NCBI RefSeq assembly: GCF_000003815.2
Contig: NC_049991.1
Location: 19,962,974 to 20,026,139, forward strand
Source: Branchiostoma floridae
Lineage: Eukaryota; Chordata; Leptocardii; Amphioxiformes; Branchiostomatidae
Reading direction: 5' to 3'
Length of the DNA stretch: 63,166 nucleotides
This document shows positions 52,264 through 62,994 of this stretch, piece by piece. Under the pieces are notes generated by a model. It did not search any database, had not been told where the DNA came from, and was given only the letters and a program-made list of their open reading frames with translations. The position numbers and the translations under genes are program-made. Each line of letters begins with the position of its first letter. Positions within the stretch are counted from its first letter, which is position 1.

Positions 52264-52590
52264 GCAGCAATATGACAGTCACTGCGCAGCAATATGACAG
52301 TCACTGCGCAGCAATATGACAGTCACTGCGTAGCAATATGACAGTCACTGTGCAGCAAGATGACAGTCACTGTGCAGCAAGATGACAGTCACTGCGCAGC
52401 AAGATGATAGTCACTGCGCAGCAATATGACAGTCACTGCGCAGCAAGATGACAGTCACTGCGCAGCAAGATGACAGTCACTGCGCAGCAAGATGACAGTC
52501 ACTGCGCAGCAAGATGACAGTCACTGCGCAGCAAGATGACAGTCACTGCGCAGCAAGATGACAGTCACTGCGCAGCAAGATGACAGTCAC
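52264..52590. repeat. 22-bp minisatellite (CAGCAAKATGACAGTCACTGCG)n
   Basis: About fifteen direct 22-bp units with only T/G and minor changes and no spacers. Each holds TGACAGTCA, a near palindrome. It lies just past the dynein 3' end. Confidence 0.93.
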
Positions 52591-52594
52591 TACT

Positions 52595-52790
52595 TACAGA
52601 TGCTGTCACAAACCAGTCAGTCAGCCCTGAGGAAGGCGATAGACTGTCGCCGAAACGTCGGTGGAAATGAAGCTGTGGTTCTATATAGTGTCTTTACACA
52701 GTTATGTGCCAACTATTCACGAATGAATAAATATTTTGGAATGGCTGTAACGTTAGATGTAAATGCAGGAATATATACCGACTAGGGTTT
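52595..52790 (+). mobile_element. Penelope-like 3'-end remnant
   Basis: CCTGAGGAAGGCGATAGACT followed by GTCGCCGAAACGTCGG is the hairpin typical of Penelope-like 3' ends. No coding part remains. Confidence 0.6.
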
Positions 52791-52799
52791 TTTTCAAAA

Positions 52800-53500
52800 C
52801 CGGTTTTTCTTGTTGGACCAGTCCAGAAAAAAACAGACCTGAAAAAAAAATCAGTAGATCGGATGTTGGACAGATTCGAAAAGGCGTTCATGTGTTTAGG
52901 GCTTAACGGCCCAAGAAAATAAGAGTGGAGCAGAGGAGAGTTTACAGTTATTTTTACCAAGCTTCTACAGTCAAAATTGGTCTAGAAAAGAGGCAGTTAG
53001 TGTTGTTTACATGACTCGAATAGGATTTTAAAACGTGAATGGACGTCAGATATTCCACCCAAAGAAATTTTGTAGCGAAATCGACAATTGTTTTGAGTAT
53101 CGCCCACTCACAAGTTTTCACAGACGATAAGGTCCTGACCTGGACATGATCCTCTGGACCGCACCTGTGCCAGAATTTTCTGCACCGGTACCCACCCCTA
53201 ATTCCGACATCACGTTCCCAATAGTCCAGACATGTCAATGTACATGGGGAATCTTTGTTATCATCATTGTTAGGGTGGCCTTCGCCATGAACATTTAATA
53301 CTTCATCTCTAAGCGGTGTGTACCTATCACACGTATTTCTTCGTCGTTTTCCTCCCAACTCCATGCAGATGTTGGGGTGCCATTAGAACGTTTCGATTCG
53401 CTGCCGAGCTTCAACCAAACAACTTTCCTAAAACTAGTGAAAAGTTCAATTAGCCTATTTCTTGGAATACATGTACATGTAAATTCTTGTGCTATAAAAT
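52800..53500. other. Intergenic stretch
   Basis: Holds a diverged copy (53085-53200) of the dispersed element at 26087-26225. No gene recognised before the MJ1316 exon. Confidence 0.5.
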
Positions 53501-53509
53501 ATTCTCGAG

Positions 53510-53629
53510 AGAGGAAAGGGAACAAGAGGCCACCAATGAGGACGGCTCTTGACGTCATCAGCCGCATCCAATAGGATGAGGACCTTCCGAGCAAGAACTT
53601 CGTGATTGGCTACTTGGACAGGTTTACAG
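53510..53629 (+). pseudogene. MJ1316 (DUF504) domain exon with in-frame stop
   Basis: Reads KRPPMRTALDVISRIQ, stop, DEDLPSKNFVIGYLDRFTG. The MJ1316 RNA cyclic-group end recognition domain, found for example in LENG9-like proteins, has Trp at the stop (RIQWD), so TGG has become TAG at 53572-53574. Donor GTGAGA, ending one base into a Gly codon. The left border is uncertain. It joins in phase to 54081. Confidence 0.72.
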
Positions 53630-53788
53630 GTGAGACCAACTTTTATATAATCGAACATTTGAAAAATGACAATGCTCTTTTCAAGGCAGGCATCTAGTAT
53701 TCAGAAATTGTTTGGGGTTGGGGAGATTCCGAAACATTACTTGTAAATGGAAGCCACTATATGAAGTTCACTTGTTACAACTGGTAAG

Positions 53789-53794
53789 AAAAAA
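53789..53794 (-). terminator. Polymerase III terminator of tRNA-Gly
   Basis: Six T on the minus strand, 7 bases after the tRNA 3' end. Confidence 0.85.
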
Positions 53795-53800
53795 TGATAT

Positions 53801-53871
53801 TGCATCGGCCGGGAATCGAACCCGGGCCTCCCGCGTGGCAGGCGAGAATTCTACCACTGAACCACCGATGC
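53801..53871 (-). tRNA. tRNA-Gly (anticodon GCC)
   Basis: 71-nt cloverleaf on the minus strand with 7-bp acceptor stem GCATCGG/CCGATGC. Box A is GGTTCAGTGG and box B GGTTCGATTCC. The anticodon loop CTGCCAC puts GCC at 53837-53839. A T6 terminator on the transcript strand lies at 53789-53794. It sits antisense in the intron between the two MJ1316 exons. Confidence 0.96.
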
Positions 53872-54080
53872 TTCTGTCCCAGCGAGACTTCACATTTGAT
53901 TGGTGAAAAATGCAAGCTAAAACAATTGACACGTGCCTAACCCAGACCAAATAGCCCACGTATTGTAAACGATCGTGAAGGGAAACAATTCTATTTCTTC
54001 GGTTGCTTGAGTAACTGCTTTTGTGGCGTACCAGTTTCACCAGGACGTCTTAAACCTCCATCGATGCACTTTGTATCCAG

Positions 54081-54196
54081 GTGTTGAGGAGAGACCGTTC
54101 GACGACTTCACGTGGGGAGAGCTGAGCGATGCCGAGCAGGACGACCTGGCCATCCCGCAGCACCGCATCCAGTACTTCAAGTACCACGACGAGAGG
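54081..54196 (+). pseudogene. MJ1316 (DUF504) domain, second exon
   Basis: Acceptor ATCCAG. Reads VEERPFDDFTWGELSDAEQ and LAIPQHRIQYFKYHDER, which continue the domain. The expected VWDK follow-on is absent: after AGG comes GTGGGAC, either a donor or a 2-base loss from GTxTGGGAC. No further exons were found, so a dead gene fragment is the best reading. Confidence 0.7.
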
Positions 54197-54698
54197 GTGG
54201 GACTTTTTCCTCCGACACCCTATGTTCCGAAACTGCTATGTTCCGAAACTGCTATGTTCCGACACCCCTGTGTTGATAAAAAGTCATGCACAATTAAGTT
54301 AATGTAAATATTGTGTTACGTGAGCTCGAAACTGCAAATGTATCGTCAAATATTTTCGTATGCCTAGTCAAGTATGGTTGTAACATGTAATACTGTGACA
54401 TGTTTGTAAAATTTCAGGAAATTGTCGAATAAACAAAATATATCAGCTTAAAGCAAGGAGTTGAGGTTAAATTTCTAGCCAGATTAGACGCAAGCATCAC
54501 TTTGTTATTTGATTCCTTGTTGTTTTATTTCATGTCTTTATCATAATCTCTTGACTTTGTTATTTAGCGTTTTGTAGCCATGTATGTGTGTCCTTATTTT
54601 GTTTATGTACATGTACATGAGGAGAAGACCTCGATAAGCAGGGTCTGCTTTCCGTCTCGTCCTCTTTAAAGAAATGTGAATTAGAAAAAATTTAAAAA

Positions 54699-54761
54699 GC
54701 ATCGGTGATTCAATTCTCGCCTGACACGTGGGAGGCCCGGGTTCGATTCCCGGCCTTTGCA
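54699..54761 (+). pseudogene. tRNA-Gly pseudogene
   Basis: Matches the tRNA at 53801-53871 but lacks 8 bases of the D arm (GTGGTAGA) and part of box A. The anticodon loop is CTGACAC instead of CTGCCAC, and the acceptor stem is mispaired (GCATCGG with CCTTTGC). Opposite strand from the intact gene. Confidence 0.9.
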
Positions 54762-54903
54762 AGTATCTTCAAAGTTTTTTTGTTTGTTTAGTCCTCTATT
54801 TAACAATTCTGACAAAGCGTCGATGAAAGAAGGTAACAAGATACGCTAAAGCAGTTACTGAAGCAAATTTGACTTTGGAAACGTTCACATGTAACATACA
54901 TTC

Positions 54904-55107
54904 GCATAATTCCACCAGGTGCCATTATACCACCACCTCAAAAAACGTTGTAATAGAGGCCTTCACAAGATTGTCTTCGATAAAACCTAGATATCTGCAT
55001 TGTATTACATATTTAACATTCGGTATTCAAGACAATCTTGGGAAGACCTCTATACTAACGTTTTTTTTCACGTGGCGGTATTATGGCACCTGGTGGAATT
55101 ATAATAG
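54904..55107. mobile_element. Foldback element with ~80-bp arms
   Basis: ATAATTCCACCAGGTGCCAT on the left and its inverted counterpart ATGGCACCTGGTGGAATTAT on the right. The arms continue through AAGATTGTCTT. Non-coding. Confidence 0.85.
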
Positions 55108-55294
55108 TCGATGTTATGTCCAATGGGAAACAAGGTAAGATAATGTCAAGCATGAAGGCAAACTTCACTGTGCCTTACCTTGTTTCATATTGGACACGCA
55201 AAATTGACCGAAGGAGGTATATATATATATATATACATATTGCCTATGGTAAAATCCTAATTGCTATCATCCCTACAGCGTCGGCTGTGTTTGT

Positions 55295-55450
55295 GTGGGA
55301 TATGTTCGCGGTGTTACTGTAAAGTGTGATGTTCGCGGTGTTACTGTAAAGTGGGATATGTTCGCGGTGTTACTGTAAAGTGGGATATGTTCGCGGTGTT
55401 ACTGTAAAGTGGGATATGTTCGCGGTGTTACTGTAAAGTGGGATATGTTC
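55295..55450. repeat. 29-bp minisatellite derived from a MITE end
   Basis: Five units of GTGGGATATGTTCGCGGTG plus TTACTGTAAA. TTCGCGGTG and TACTGTAAA also mark the ends of the TACTGTAAATGCA MITE family. Confidence 0.85.
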
Positions 55451-55895
55451 GCGATGGCTCATGTTAGCGGTTCTTGTGGCGACGCAATTTTACGTCCCGT
55501 AAACGATTGTCACCTTTTCGAACGTTTGTGCCCATACCGCTTAGCTGTCTATACCACGATTCTGCCGTAGAAACTACTACATATCTATTCTGCTGTTCCT
55601 TTCCCGCGCTATCTAAGAATCTATCGGAGACCTCGCGCAAATTAATTCCATTAGAGAGCCAACAAAAGTTAATGATACGAAAAAATGAGCGTTTAAAAAT
55701 TTGATGAAGGGAGGGTTGGGTGTACGTCATCGCGACACTCCCTAGTACTATTCATTCGTATTGACTTCATAATTCCTGGCGTGATACAAACCAGGCATTT
55801 TGGTATAAAACTTTGGCAAAATCACATTCAAAACGACGATCCACTGCAACATGTATTACAAATAAATAGCTATTGTTGTGACATGGTGTGTTGTA

Positions 55896-56150
55896 TTATA
55901 GGGAATTAATTGAAGTCCTTGAATATAATTCTACCTTTGCTGGCTTTTAAAAAGCTAGCGTGGTGCATGACACGATGCTTTGTGTTAGGGAATTAATTGA
56001 TGTCCTTGTAAAATGATTCAATTAATGTCCTTGAATATAATTTCTCCTTTGTCAGCTTTTGAAAAGCTAGCGTGGTGCATGACACGATGTTTTGTGTTAG
56101 GGAATTAATTGAAGTCCTTGAAAATGATTAAATTGATGTCCAAATAATTA
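55896..56150. repeat. Tandem ~120-bp repeat
   Basis: GGGAATTAATTGA(A/T)GTCCTTG and AAGCTAGCGTGGTGCATGAC each recur at 120-130 bp spacing. Confidence 0.8.
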
Positions 56151-57780
56151 CCCGCCATTGTTGCCACCAGCCGCCAATACTAGTATCAGTATTCTAAAAT
56201 TGACCACTTCTTGTCTGGGTAGTTTCCAACATGTCGTAACATTTTAAAATATTTTCTGTAGTTTTGTGTTTGTCTTATTGTAAAGATAGTATTCTATGTT
56301 TCATCCCGAATTCTGACTAATTTAATATAAGGCGTGGGTCTATATATCAAGAGTAGAGGAGGGTTAGTTCTATGGAAAAAATTGAACAGCTGAAGAGAAA
56401 ACAGCCAGGGTGAACCGTTAGTATTTGTGTCAAAATTCGTCGATGATACTAAAGAAGCTGCAAATGAACAAAGTGTGAAAAAAAAGACGGAAAAGGAAAC
56501 TATTTACCGTTGCTAGGTTACCACAGCGCCTTTTGTCTGTTCGCGTGCCAACTGTTGAGACCTATTGCGCTCGCCACGCTCGCTGTGCGCTCCCTTGGCG
56601 CTCTCTCTGCGCTCATCGTTGGATCGCCGCCCACGGCTCTCTCACGGCGACTGTTTTAAGCAGGTTCAAAACAATCGCGGAGGTGATGGCGACCATGGCG
56701 CTCTCATGGCGACCTTGGCTATCCCACCGCGCTCTCGCAGCGCTCTTCCTAATTTGAGGTCGCAGAGAGAGCGCCGTGTATTTACCTAATTTATATGCAT
56801 ATATGCTTATTTCTAATCTTAATAAAACCTTAAAAGAGTATTTATTTGTTAGCCTTGCTGTGCTAGGTGTCAACTGAACCTGATTTTTTACTGAATGTAG
56901 AGCAGCAAATTATTATATCTGCAAAAAGTACACCTAAGCTATGTACTGTATTTATCTAATTGATATGCAGATTACTAATTAAGTAAGAATTTGTTATAAA
57001 TGTTAAGGTCATGTTAAAATTTGTAAGCTGGTAACAGCAGACGGTTGTGTTATCTTGAATGACTGATAAGAGCTGTGGATCAATGAACCCTACTACTGAC
57101 TCTGCTCATTATACACTGTGTGTTTTGTATTGATTGGTAGGTCCCTCTGGTGCCATTAGGGCCCTATTAGACTAATGATTAAGGTTTCCCCCGAAAATAC
57201 CAACATTTATTTCTTCAAAAATTAATTTCTTGACTTAGCTTTGTCCAATTTGAAATCTGAAAAGCGCGTTTTATTCGGGGTGACAAGAGCTATAACTTAG
57301 CCCTCATTTTAGTGTGCCATCAAGAAGGGAAACAAAATCAACTGTGTTACTGTTAGGGGTAATAGCAACAGTTGGGACACTTAACTGGTAAAACGGAGAG
57401 GGGGTGCTGTACATATCATTTCAATGTTACAGGTTGAGGTGCGTAAATTCTTATAATGCGTACCACACAAGGATTGGTGTACAAAATCTAAGTCGTAAAA
57501 TAAGAAGTGAAATGTTACGGCAATGTCTGCGACCCTGTCCTAGCCTAGTCGGGAACTTTTTCGTACCCATTGTCGCAATGGTTTCGTCCTCCCAGTAACA
57601 GATCTTTATCATATCATATTAATAGAGTACCCATCTAGAAGTCTGACATTTGGTGGTATCTACTCGTCTTGTTGTCTGAGCTGTACCAAAGAACAGTTGA
57701 GACACAATTGGCGGTGGTGGGGTAAGCGACTTCTGTTTGATCCGATCGGAGAGAAGTTTATGCAGCTTCCTTTTCGTATT
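56150..57780. other. Intergenic region
   Basis: A GC-rich patch at 56530-56770 with repeated GGCGCTCTC-like words gives short open frames without domains. No gene recognised. Confidence 0.45.
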
Positions 57781-57784
57781 TTTT

Positions 57785-58260
57785 TCTGTGTAGACTTTAG
57801 CCGACAACTGTAAAAGTCCACGGTCAGACAAGGTGTACCTCCCCGTCCCCTCGGGGAAGGGTTTGTCGTGCTGCTCCGGAGATATAGCTGAGACTTTGGC
57901 GGAGGTGATCCAGTTGGATAGAGGCTGATCCTGACTTTGTTTTTTTTCCTATTATCTGAACTTTTTTTGTAACGTGTTACTGCGGAAACTACAGTGGACA
58001 ATTGTAAAGTCGACAGTCAGACGAGCGCTACCTCCCCAACCATCGGGGAGGGCTTCCCGTGCTGCTCCGGAGATATAGCTGAGACTTTGGCGGTGGTAGG
58101 CGAATAGGACGGAGGCTGATCCAATAGGACGGAGGCTGATCCTGACTTTTCTTATCTAAAGTTTTTATAGTAAACTTTCTACTGCGGAAACTATTTTGGA
58201 CAAGTGTAAAGTGGAGACCCCACCGCCCACAGGGGAGGGTGTGTTGATCTTGTGGACTTT
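57785..58260 (+). repeat. Tandem modules upstream of the discoidin-domain gene
   Basis: Two ~200-bp modules and a partial third. They share CTGCTCCGGAGATATAGCTG, GAGACTTTGGCGG and a CCTCCCC...GGGGAGGG hairpin; the partial one at 58190-58250 keeps GACAAGTGTAAAGT. They lie directly upstream of the start codon at 58307, so they are likely promoter or 5' UTR. Confidence 0.75.
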
Positions 58261-58306
58261 TTAATATTTCAATTGGAGTAATTCCGAAGGAAAACAACCG
58301 AGGAAA

Positions 58307-58379
58307 ATGTCCGTTCTGCGTCTGTTCTGTGCCGTTGTGATCGCCTGTTCCTGTTTCCTACCTGGCGGCTGTGGACAAG
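58307..58379 (+). CDS. Discoidin-domain gene exon 1: signal peptide
   Basis: Start codon at 58307, 24 codons plus one base, donor GTAAGG. Hydrophobic core LFCAVVIACSCFL with likely cleavage near GGCG-Q. Confidence 0.82.
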
Positions 58380-61300
58380 GTAAGGCAATTTTTACAACAA
58401 ACGCACGCATGTAAAAATAGAAAAATACTTACATTATGTTTTAGTCCATGTTGGACAACTGACTTCAATTGATAATATTTGATATCATCAAAGTAAGTTG
58501 ATATCATCCAAGTAATTTGGTTTTATGGAGCTTTATTCATGTATGATTATGATATTGAAGTCAATTTGGTTTTCTTGAACTTTATGTATGACTTATGTTC
58601 GGGGTTCTCCCCCAGGGGGCCACAAAAAAAACGCCGTCAGGCTACATGCTTGCACCCTGGTTAAATAAAGAATAAGCAAACAAACAAAAAGTAACTTTGC
58701 TCCGCGTGAGGGACGAATGTCGCGCGATAGATGTCGGTTAGTTGAGGAACGAGTCCACTCTACTGTATACTGTCTGCTACGTCTATACATATGCATTCAT
58801 AAACAAGTGGGTGCAAAATGACTAATATAAAAATATCAACATGTTGAATTTTACGTATCATTTCCACTAGTGGTTCTAAGGTCTTAAAACCCTCTCATGT
58901 GTTTACCTACCTGGACAGTAAAGGTTATCTTCTCCTAAAATGGAGTTAAATCTAACTATAGCATGTATTAGATTCTTTACAACAAGCAGCCAGAAAAGTG
59001 AACATGTTTTTGAAGGTGAAAATATTTTTTCTCCAAAATTGGAAAAAAAGTTATTCAAAATTGTTCACACCCTGAAAATATCCCTGTAACTTAGAATATA
59101 CTGGAATGGTGTGACCAAATGTGGATATTGCATTTTGTTGAACTTTATGTATGACTTATGTTCGGGGTTCTCCCCCAGGGGAGCACAAAAAAACGCCGTC
59201 AGGCTACATGCTTTCACCCTGGTTAAATAAAGAATAAACAAACAAACAAACAAAAAGTAGTTTTGCTCCGCGTGAGGGACGAATGTCGCGCGATAGATTT
59301 CGATTAGTTGAGGAATGAGTCCACTCTACTGTATACTGTCTGCTCCGTCTATAGACATACATTTATAAACAACTGGGTGCAAAATGACTAATATAGATGT
59401 ACAGTAGAAGCCAGCTAATTCCACAACGGATTAACGCGCTTTTCTGTTAAATGCACGGAATTCTGCTGTATTGGATTCTTTAAAACAAGCAGCAAGAAAG
59501 GTGAACATGTTTTTGAAAATTATAATATTTTTTTTCTCCAAAATTGAAAAAAAAAAGTTATTTAAGATTGTTCACACCCTGAAAATATTCCTGTAACTTA
59601 GAATGTGCTGGAATGGTGTGACCAAATTTGGATGCTGCGTGAATTGTCGAGGTGGTCCTCCCAGGAAATGAGCAGGTGCCACTTAAAGTAATCCTTTACA
59701 TTGTAACCTGTATCCGCCTTCATCAATTTTTCAACATTTATCCCTGAATTCTAAGGTGTGGGATTAAACATGCTGATTAAACATCATAATAGAGCTTAGT
59801 GTGGTTGGATATAGTGTCCTTGGCTCGATGAAAAACTGACAGCTACAGATCATGGTGGAGTTAGACAATAAACATTACATGTGCTGTAGAAAGTTACTGG
59901 GCTGGTATTTTTCAAAATTTTCAACGGGAAGTGGAGCTACCGGCCCATAGCATGTTTTCAGACCACATGGATTTCATGAAAGTGTCACTGATATCAAAAT
60001 ATGAATATGATAAGCACAGCTAGATTTTATACCTTACAGACCCTCGGCGCAACACTCCAGAGCATATTTTTGACACAAATGTGGCATGTATGTTTTCAGC
60101 TAAGAACACTCTACAATGTTCGGGTGGTCCCACGTCCATTAGTATGATCATAACTGACATATTCTTCATTATGTTCAAAATATTTTCAAAAATGGCATAT
60201 GTGAAATATTTATGGCAGCTTGACAGGGAAGTGGAAATATGCACAACCACGGGACCCCCTGAACATTTAAGTACAACGTGTCTATCAAACTTGGCACTCC
60301 TTTGCGACAAATAAGAACCTATGGTTGCGACTTTAAGAAAAAGATAAGACGACCAAAACGCCTGTAACACGTCAAAACAGCCAGAGCCGAACCTCTGCTT
60401 GGAGAGTTGGCACTAAATTATCTTTCTCTCGTTCTCAATGGACCTTCACAGTCGATCGCGTACCAGAGAATACTGTAAATGCAGAAATTTTTCGCGGTAG
60501 TTTTCTGTTAGTGGTTTTCGCGTTGCGAATTCACAGCGAAGTTAAAACCACCGCGAACATTTTCTCATCGTATAGTAAGAGACTATAGCTATAGTGCATG
60601 GTGCTACCGCGAACTTAAAACCACCGCGAACAGTCCTTGTCCAGTTAACGCGAAATTTAATCGCCGCGAACTTAAATGCATTTACAGTATTTGTCACGGA
60701 GTGGTTAAGAGGGGAAAGATTGCGTAACAAAATTATGTATTCGTTTTTTAGTTAGTTTTTGAGTTTTTTTTAATCCAAAATTCGCTTCATAAGAGGCTAT
60801 TCTTCCTGTGGTCACATTCTGAATGTCTATCCACTAATAAGATCTTTTGGGGCTATATGCATGGGCAGGATGTCGTCCTGTCAACTTTTAACCCCAACTA
60901 CTAGTATAGTCCTGGAAAATGGTGCTTTGGATCAGAAACAGCAGACTGCTGAGTACGACATTTGGATGACACTTGTTTGAGCGATAAGTCTACATTCTTC
61001 AACGAAAAAGGGATTTTCTATGTAGTTGTGGCAATTTGATACACGCGTGGTGTTCGCGCTCAAAACCCAGAACGTTCAGAACGGATAATGTTTGTACTGA
61101 AACCCAGGCAACCTGCGGCAAACATTGGGCGATGCCAGCATTTTGATATGCCAGTTACCATACATTACATAGCGATATATAGCGGATCAGTAAGTACGTG
61201 TTAAACTACGAACCCAAGCTGATCCCCATCATATAAACCTGTTTTAGAATGCCTTACTAACTGACGTCATCAACTATAATGTTAAGAATTTGTGAGTTGA

Positions 61301-62819
61301 CAGAAATTTGTCGAGAGATTTGCTCAAGGAAATAATGCGCACGTTTTATCAGTCAATACTGCAGACTGTAGATACAATTTAATCAAAGAAAACTTATGAA
61401 AACCGTGGGAGAGAAAACGGAACAAAATTCTAGAGGCATGGGAGAAGAAACAGTAGAAAGTGATGTTGATAAAAATTGAAAATTGAGTGGAAACGTAAAA
61501 TAAAACGGGCTATTGACTTAAAATTATGCCTAGATCTACATTTGTATACTAAACAGTAATCGCCGGACACGGCAAATAACGTAGATAATTTAATAATGTG
61601 ATCATGGTACTATATTAAGGTCATACTTTTATGTCGAAACTTTTTGCCTGAAATAGTTCTTTCTCTCCATGATCAAAAAAAAAAAATATGAACGTGTTGG
61701 CGTGACTAAGTTTGGGCGTTGCCTGTTTGGCATTGTTTACGTCCAGTAGCAGCCATTTTGTGGTCTTTGATGATTGTAGGTATTAATAGATTAAGACTAA
61801 TAGCCGGACATTGTTAGAAGAGCGGTTTGCTATGAATATTTCAAATTTCATTACTTAGCTTCAGAACCATTAAGTAAGTCGTGTCTCATTTGATTTCGAT
61901 GGCAGGAATGATAACCAAGCAACAGGCTGTGCCGGGCAGACAAAGTACGGTTCAATGCGCAAAGAAATGCCACAGTCACCTTGTTTATACGTACCAGTCA
62001 TTAAACATACACATACGATACCCACTTTTAGTTGTCATGGAATATTAGGACAAGACTCTCTTTCAGGGCAATGACCCATATTTACGCAGGCGCAGAAGGC
62101 CCCAAACGAGTAACAGTATTTTAGCCTATTTTCGACTTTTAGCAGGAAAATGTAAGTAACATTTCATATTGGTGAGACAGTGAAGGTTGCAGATGTTCAG
62201 ATTCGGCCAAAAAACTAGGTTTTGGTCCATCTTTTCGGCAAGTGCTGACCTCTAATTTGAAGTGCTCATTCCCTAAAATGACGTCATGAAAAAGCAAGAT
62301 GGCGGCAGATTCAACCGGTGGAATATATTGCGCTGTTCAGAAAGTTGAAAAATTAGACTTGAGATAGTGGGTTGCTGTGTGGGGTGAGTTCTTATGACCT
62401 GGAACGTTCACGGATGAGTTTATGACACCCTGAACTTGCTAATTTTTACATTATCGCCAATGCAGATTTCCGTTAGTATTAACTGCTCTTCACATGTTTC
62501 AGGCCCCATATCCCCGAGCTGGTCCGCTTCCTCAGAGTGGGATGGGACAACCACCGCTGATCGGGCTGACATCAACACTGTCGAGACTTCCGACCGAGCC
62601 GGCGCATGGGTAGCAGGATATCAGGACCTGAACCAATGGCTCATGAGGGACCTGGGCTCAGTCAACGTTGTGACGGGCATCATCACCAAAGGCAGAGACT
62701 ACAACCCCGATTCGCCGTACGCGGGATCATATGAACAATACGTCACCTCATATGAAATTTCGTATGGCATCGAAAACGGCGACGAGCAGTTCTACACCGA
62801 TGCGAATAACGAGGCTATT
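58307..62819 (+). CDS. Secreted F5/8 type C (discoidin) domain protein, 5' part
   Basis: Exon 1 (58307-58379) starts ATG in an AAA-ATG-TCC context and encodes MSVLRLFCAVVIACSCFL, a signal peptide, then PGGCGQ. Exon 2 (62503-62819) joins in phase and encodes a discoidin domain: WSASSEWDGTTTADRADIN, GAWVAGYQDLNQWLMRDLGS, then VVTGIITKGRD and YVTSYEISYG. Such domains bind lipid or glycan surfaces in adhesion and matrix proteins. The gene continues past the window. It cannot be named further. Confidence 0.85.
58560..59640. repeat. ~570-bp tandem duplication in discoidin-gene intron 1
   Basis: Units ~58560-59135 and ~59142-59640 share TTGAACTTTATGTATGACTT, GACGAATGTCGCGCGATAGA and GTTCACACCCTGAAAATAT. 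Each has a LINE-like 3' end (CACCCTGGTTAAATAAAGAA, then CAAA repeats). Confidence 0.88.
59402..59465. mobile_element. pogo/Tigger-like MITE fragment, copy 3
   Basis: TA then CAGTAGAAGCCAGCTAATT and CACAACGGATTAACG match 48916-49090. The right half is missing. Confidence 0.7.
60471..60689. mobile_element. TACTGTAAATGCA-ended MITE, copy 3
   Basis: Ends TACTGTAAATGCAGAAAT and AAATGCATTTACAGTA. Mirrored TTCGCGG/CCGCGAA blocks inside. In the discoidin-gene intron. Confidence 0.88.
60690..62278. other. Right part of discoidin-gene intron 1
   Basis: AT-rich, no gene or mobile element recognised. Confidence 0.45.
62279..62306 (+). promoter_or_regulatory. CRE-like and YY1-like sites
   Basis: TGACGTCA at 62279-62286 and AAGATGGCGGC at 62296-62306, 200 bases before the discoidin exon. 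Both match strong consensus motifs often near start sites; function is inferred only. Confidence 0.4.
62503..62819 (+). CDS. Discoidin-domain gene exon 2
   Basis: Acceptor TTTCAG, donor GTAAGC, two bases plus 105 codons. Covers about two thirds of an F5/8 type C domain. Confidence 0.88.
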
Positions 62820-62841
62820 GTAAGCATTGTACATATATTTG

Positions 62842-62957
62842 TACATATATATGTGTGTGAGTATGTTTGTGTATCCCTGTGTGTTTGCGTGTATGTGTGT
62901 CTCTGTGTATGTGTGTGAGTAAGTGTGTGTGTGTGTGTGTGTATGTGTGTGTGTGTA

Positions 62958-62994
<37 letters not shown>

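Noticed and set aside
52264-52590. CRISPR-like array
   Set aside because: Direct 22-bp repeats without spacers in animal DNA: a minisatellite.
54541-54762. 73-codon minus-strand frame RPGIEPGPPTCQA
   Set aside because: Antisense translation of the tRNA-Gly pseudogene.
56527-56790. GC-rich open frames as a possible gene
   Set aside because: Two overlapping frames from repeated GGCGCTCTC words; no start context, domain or splice partner.
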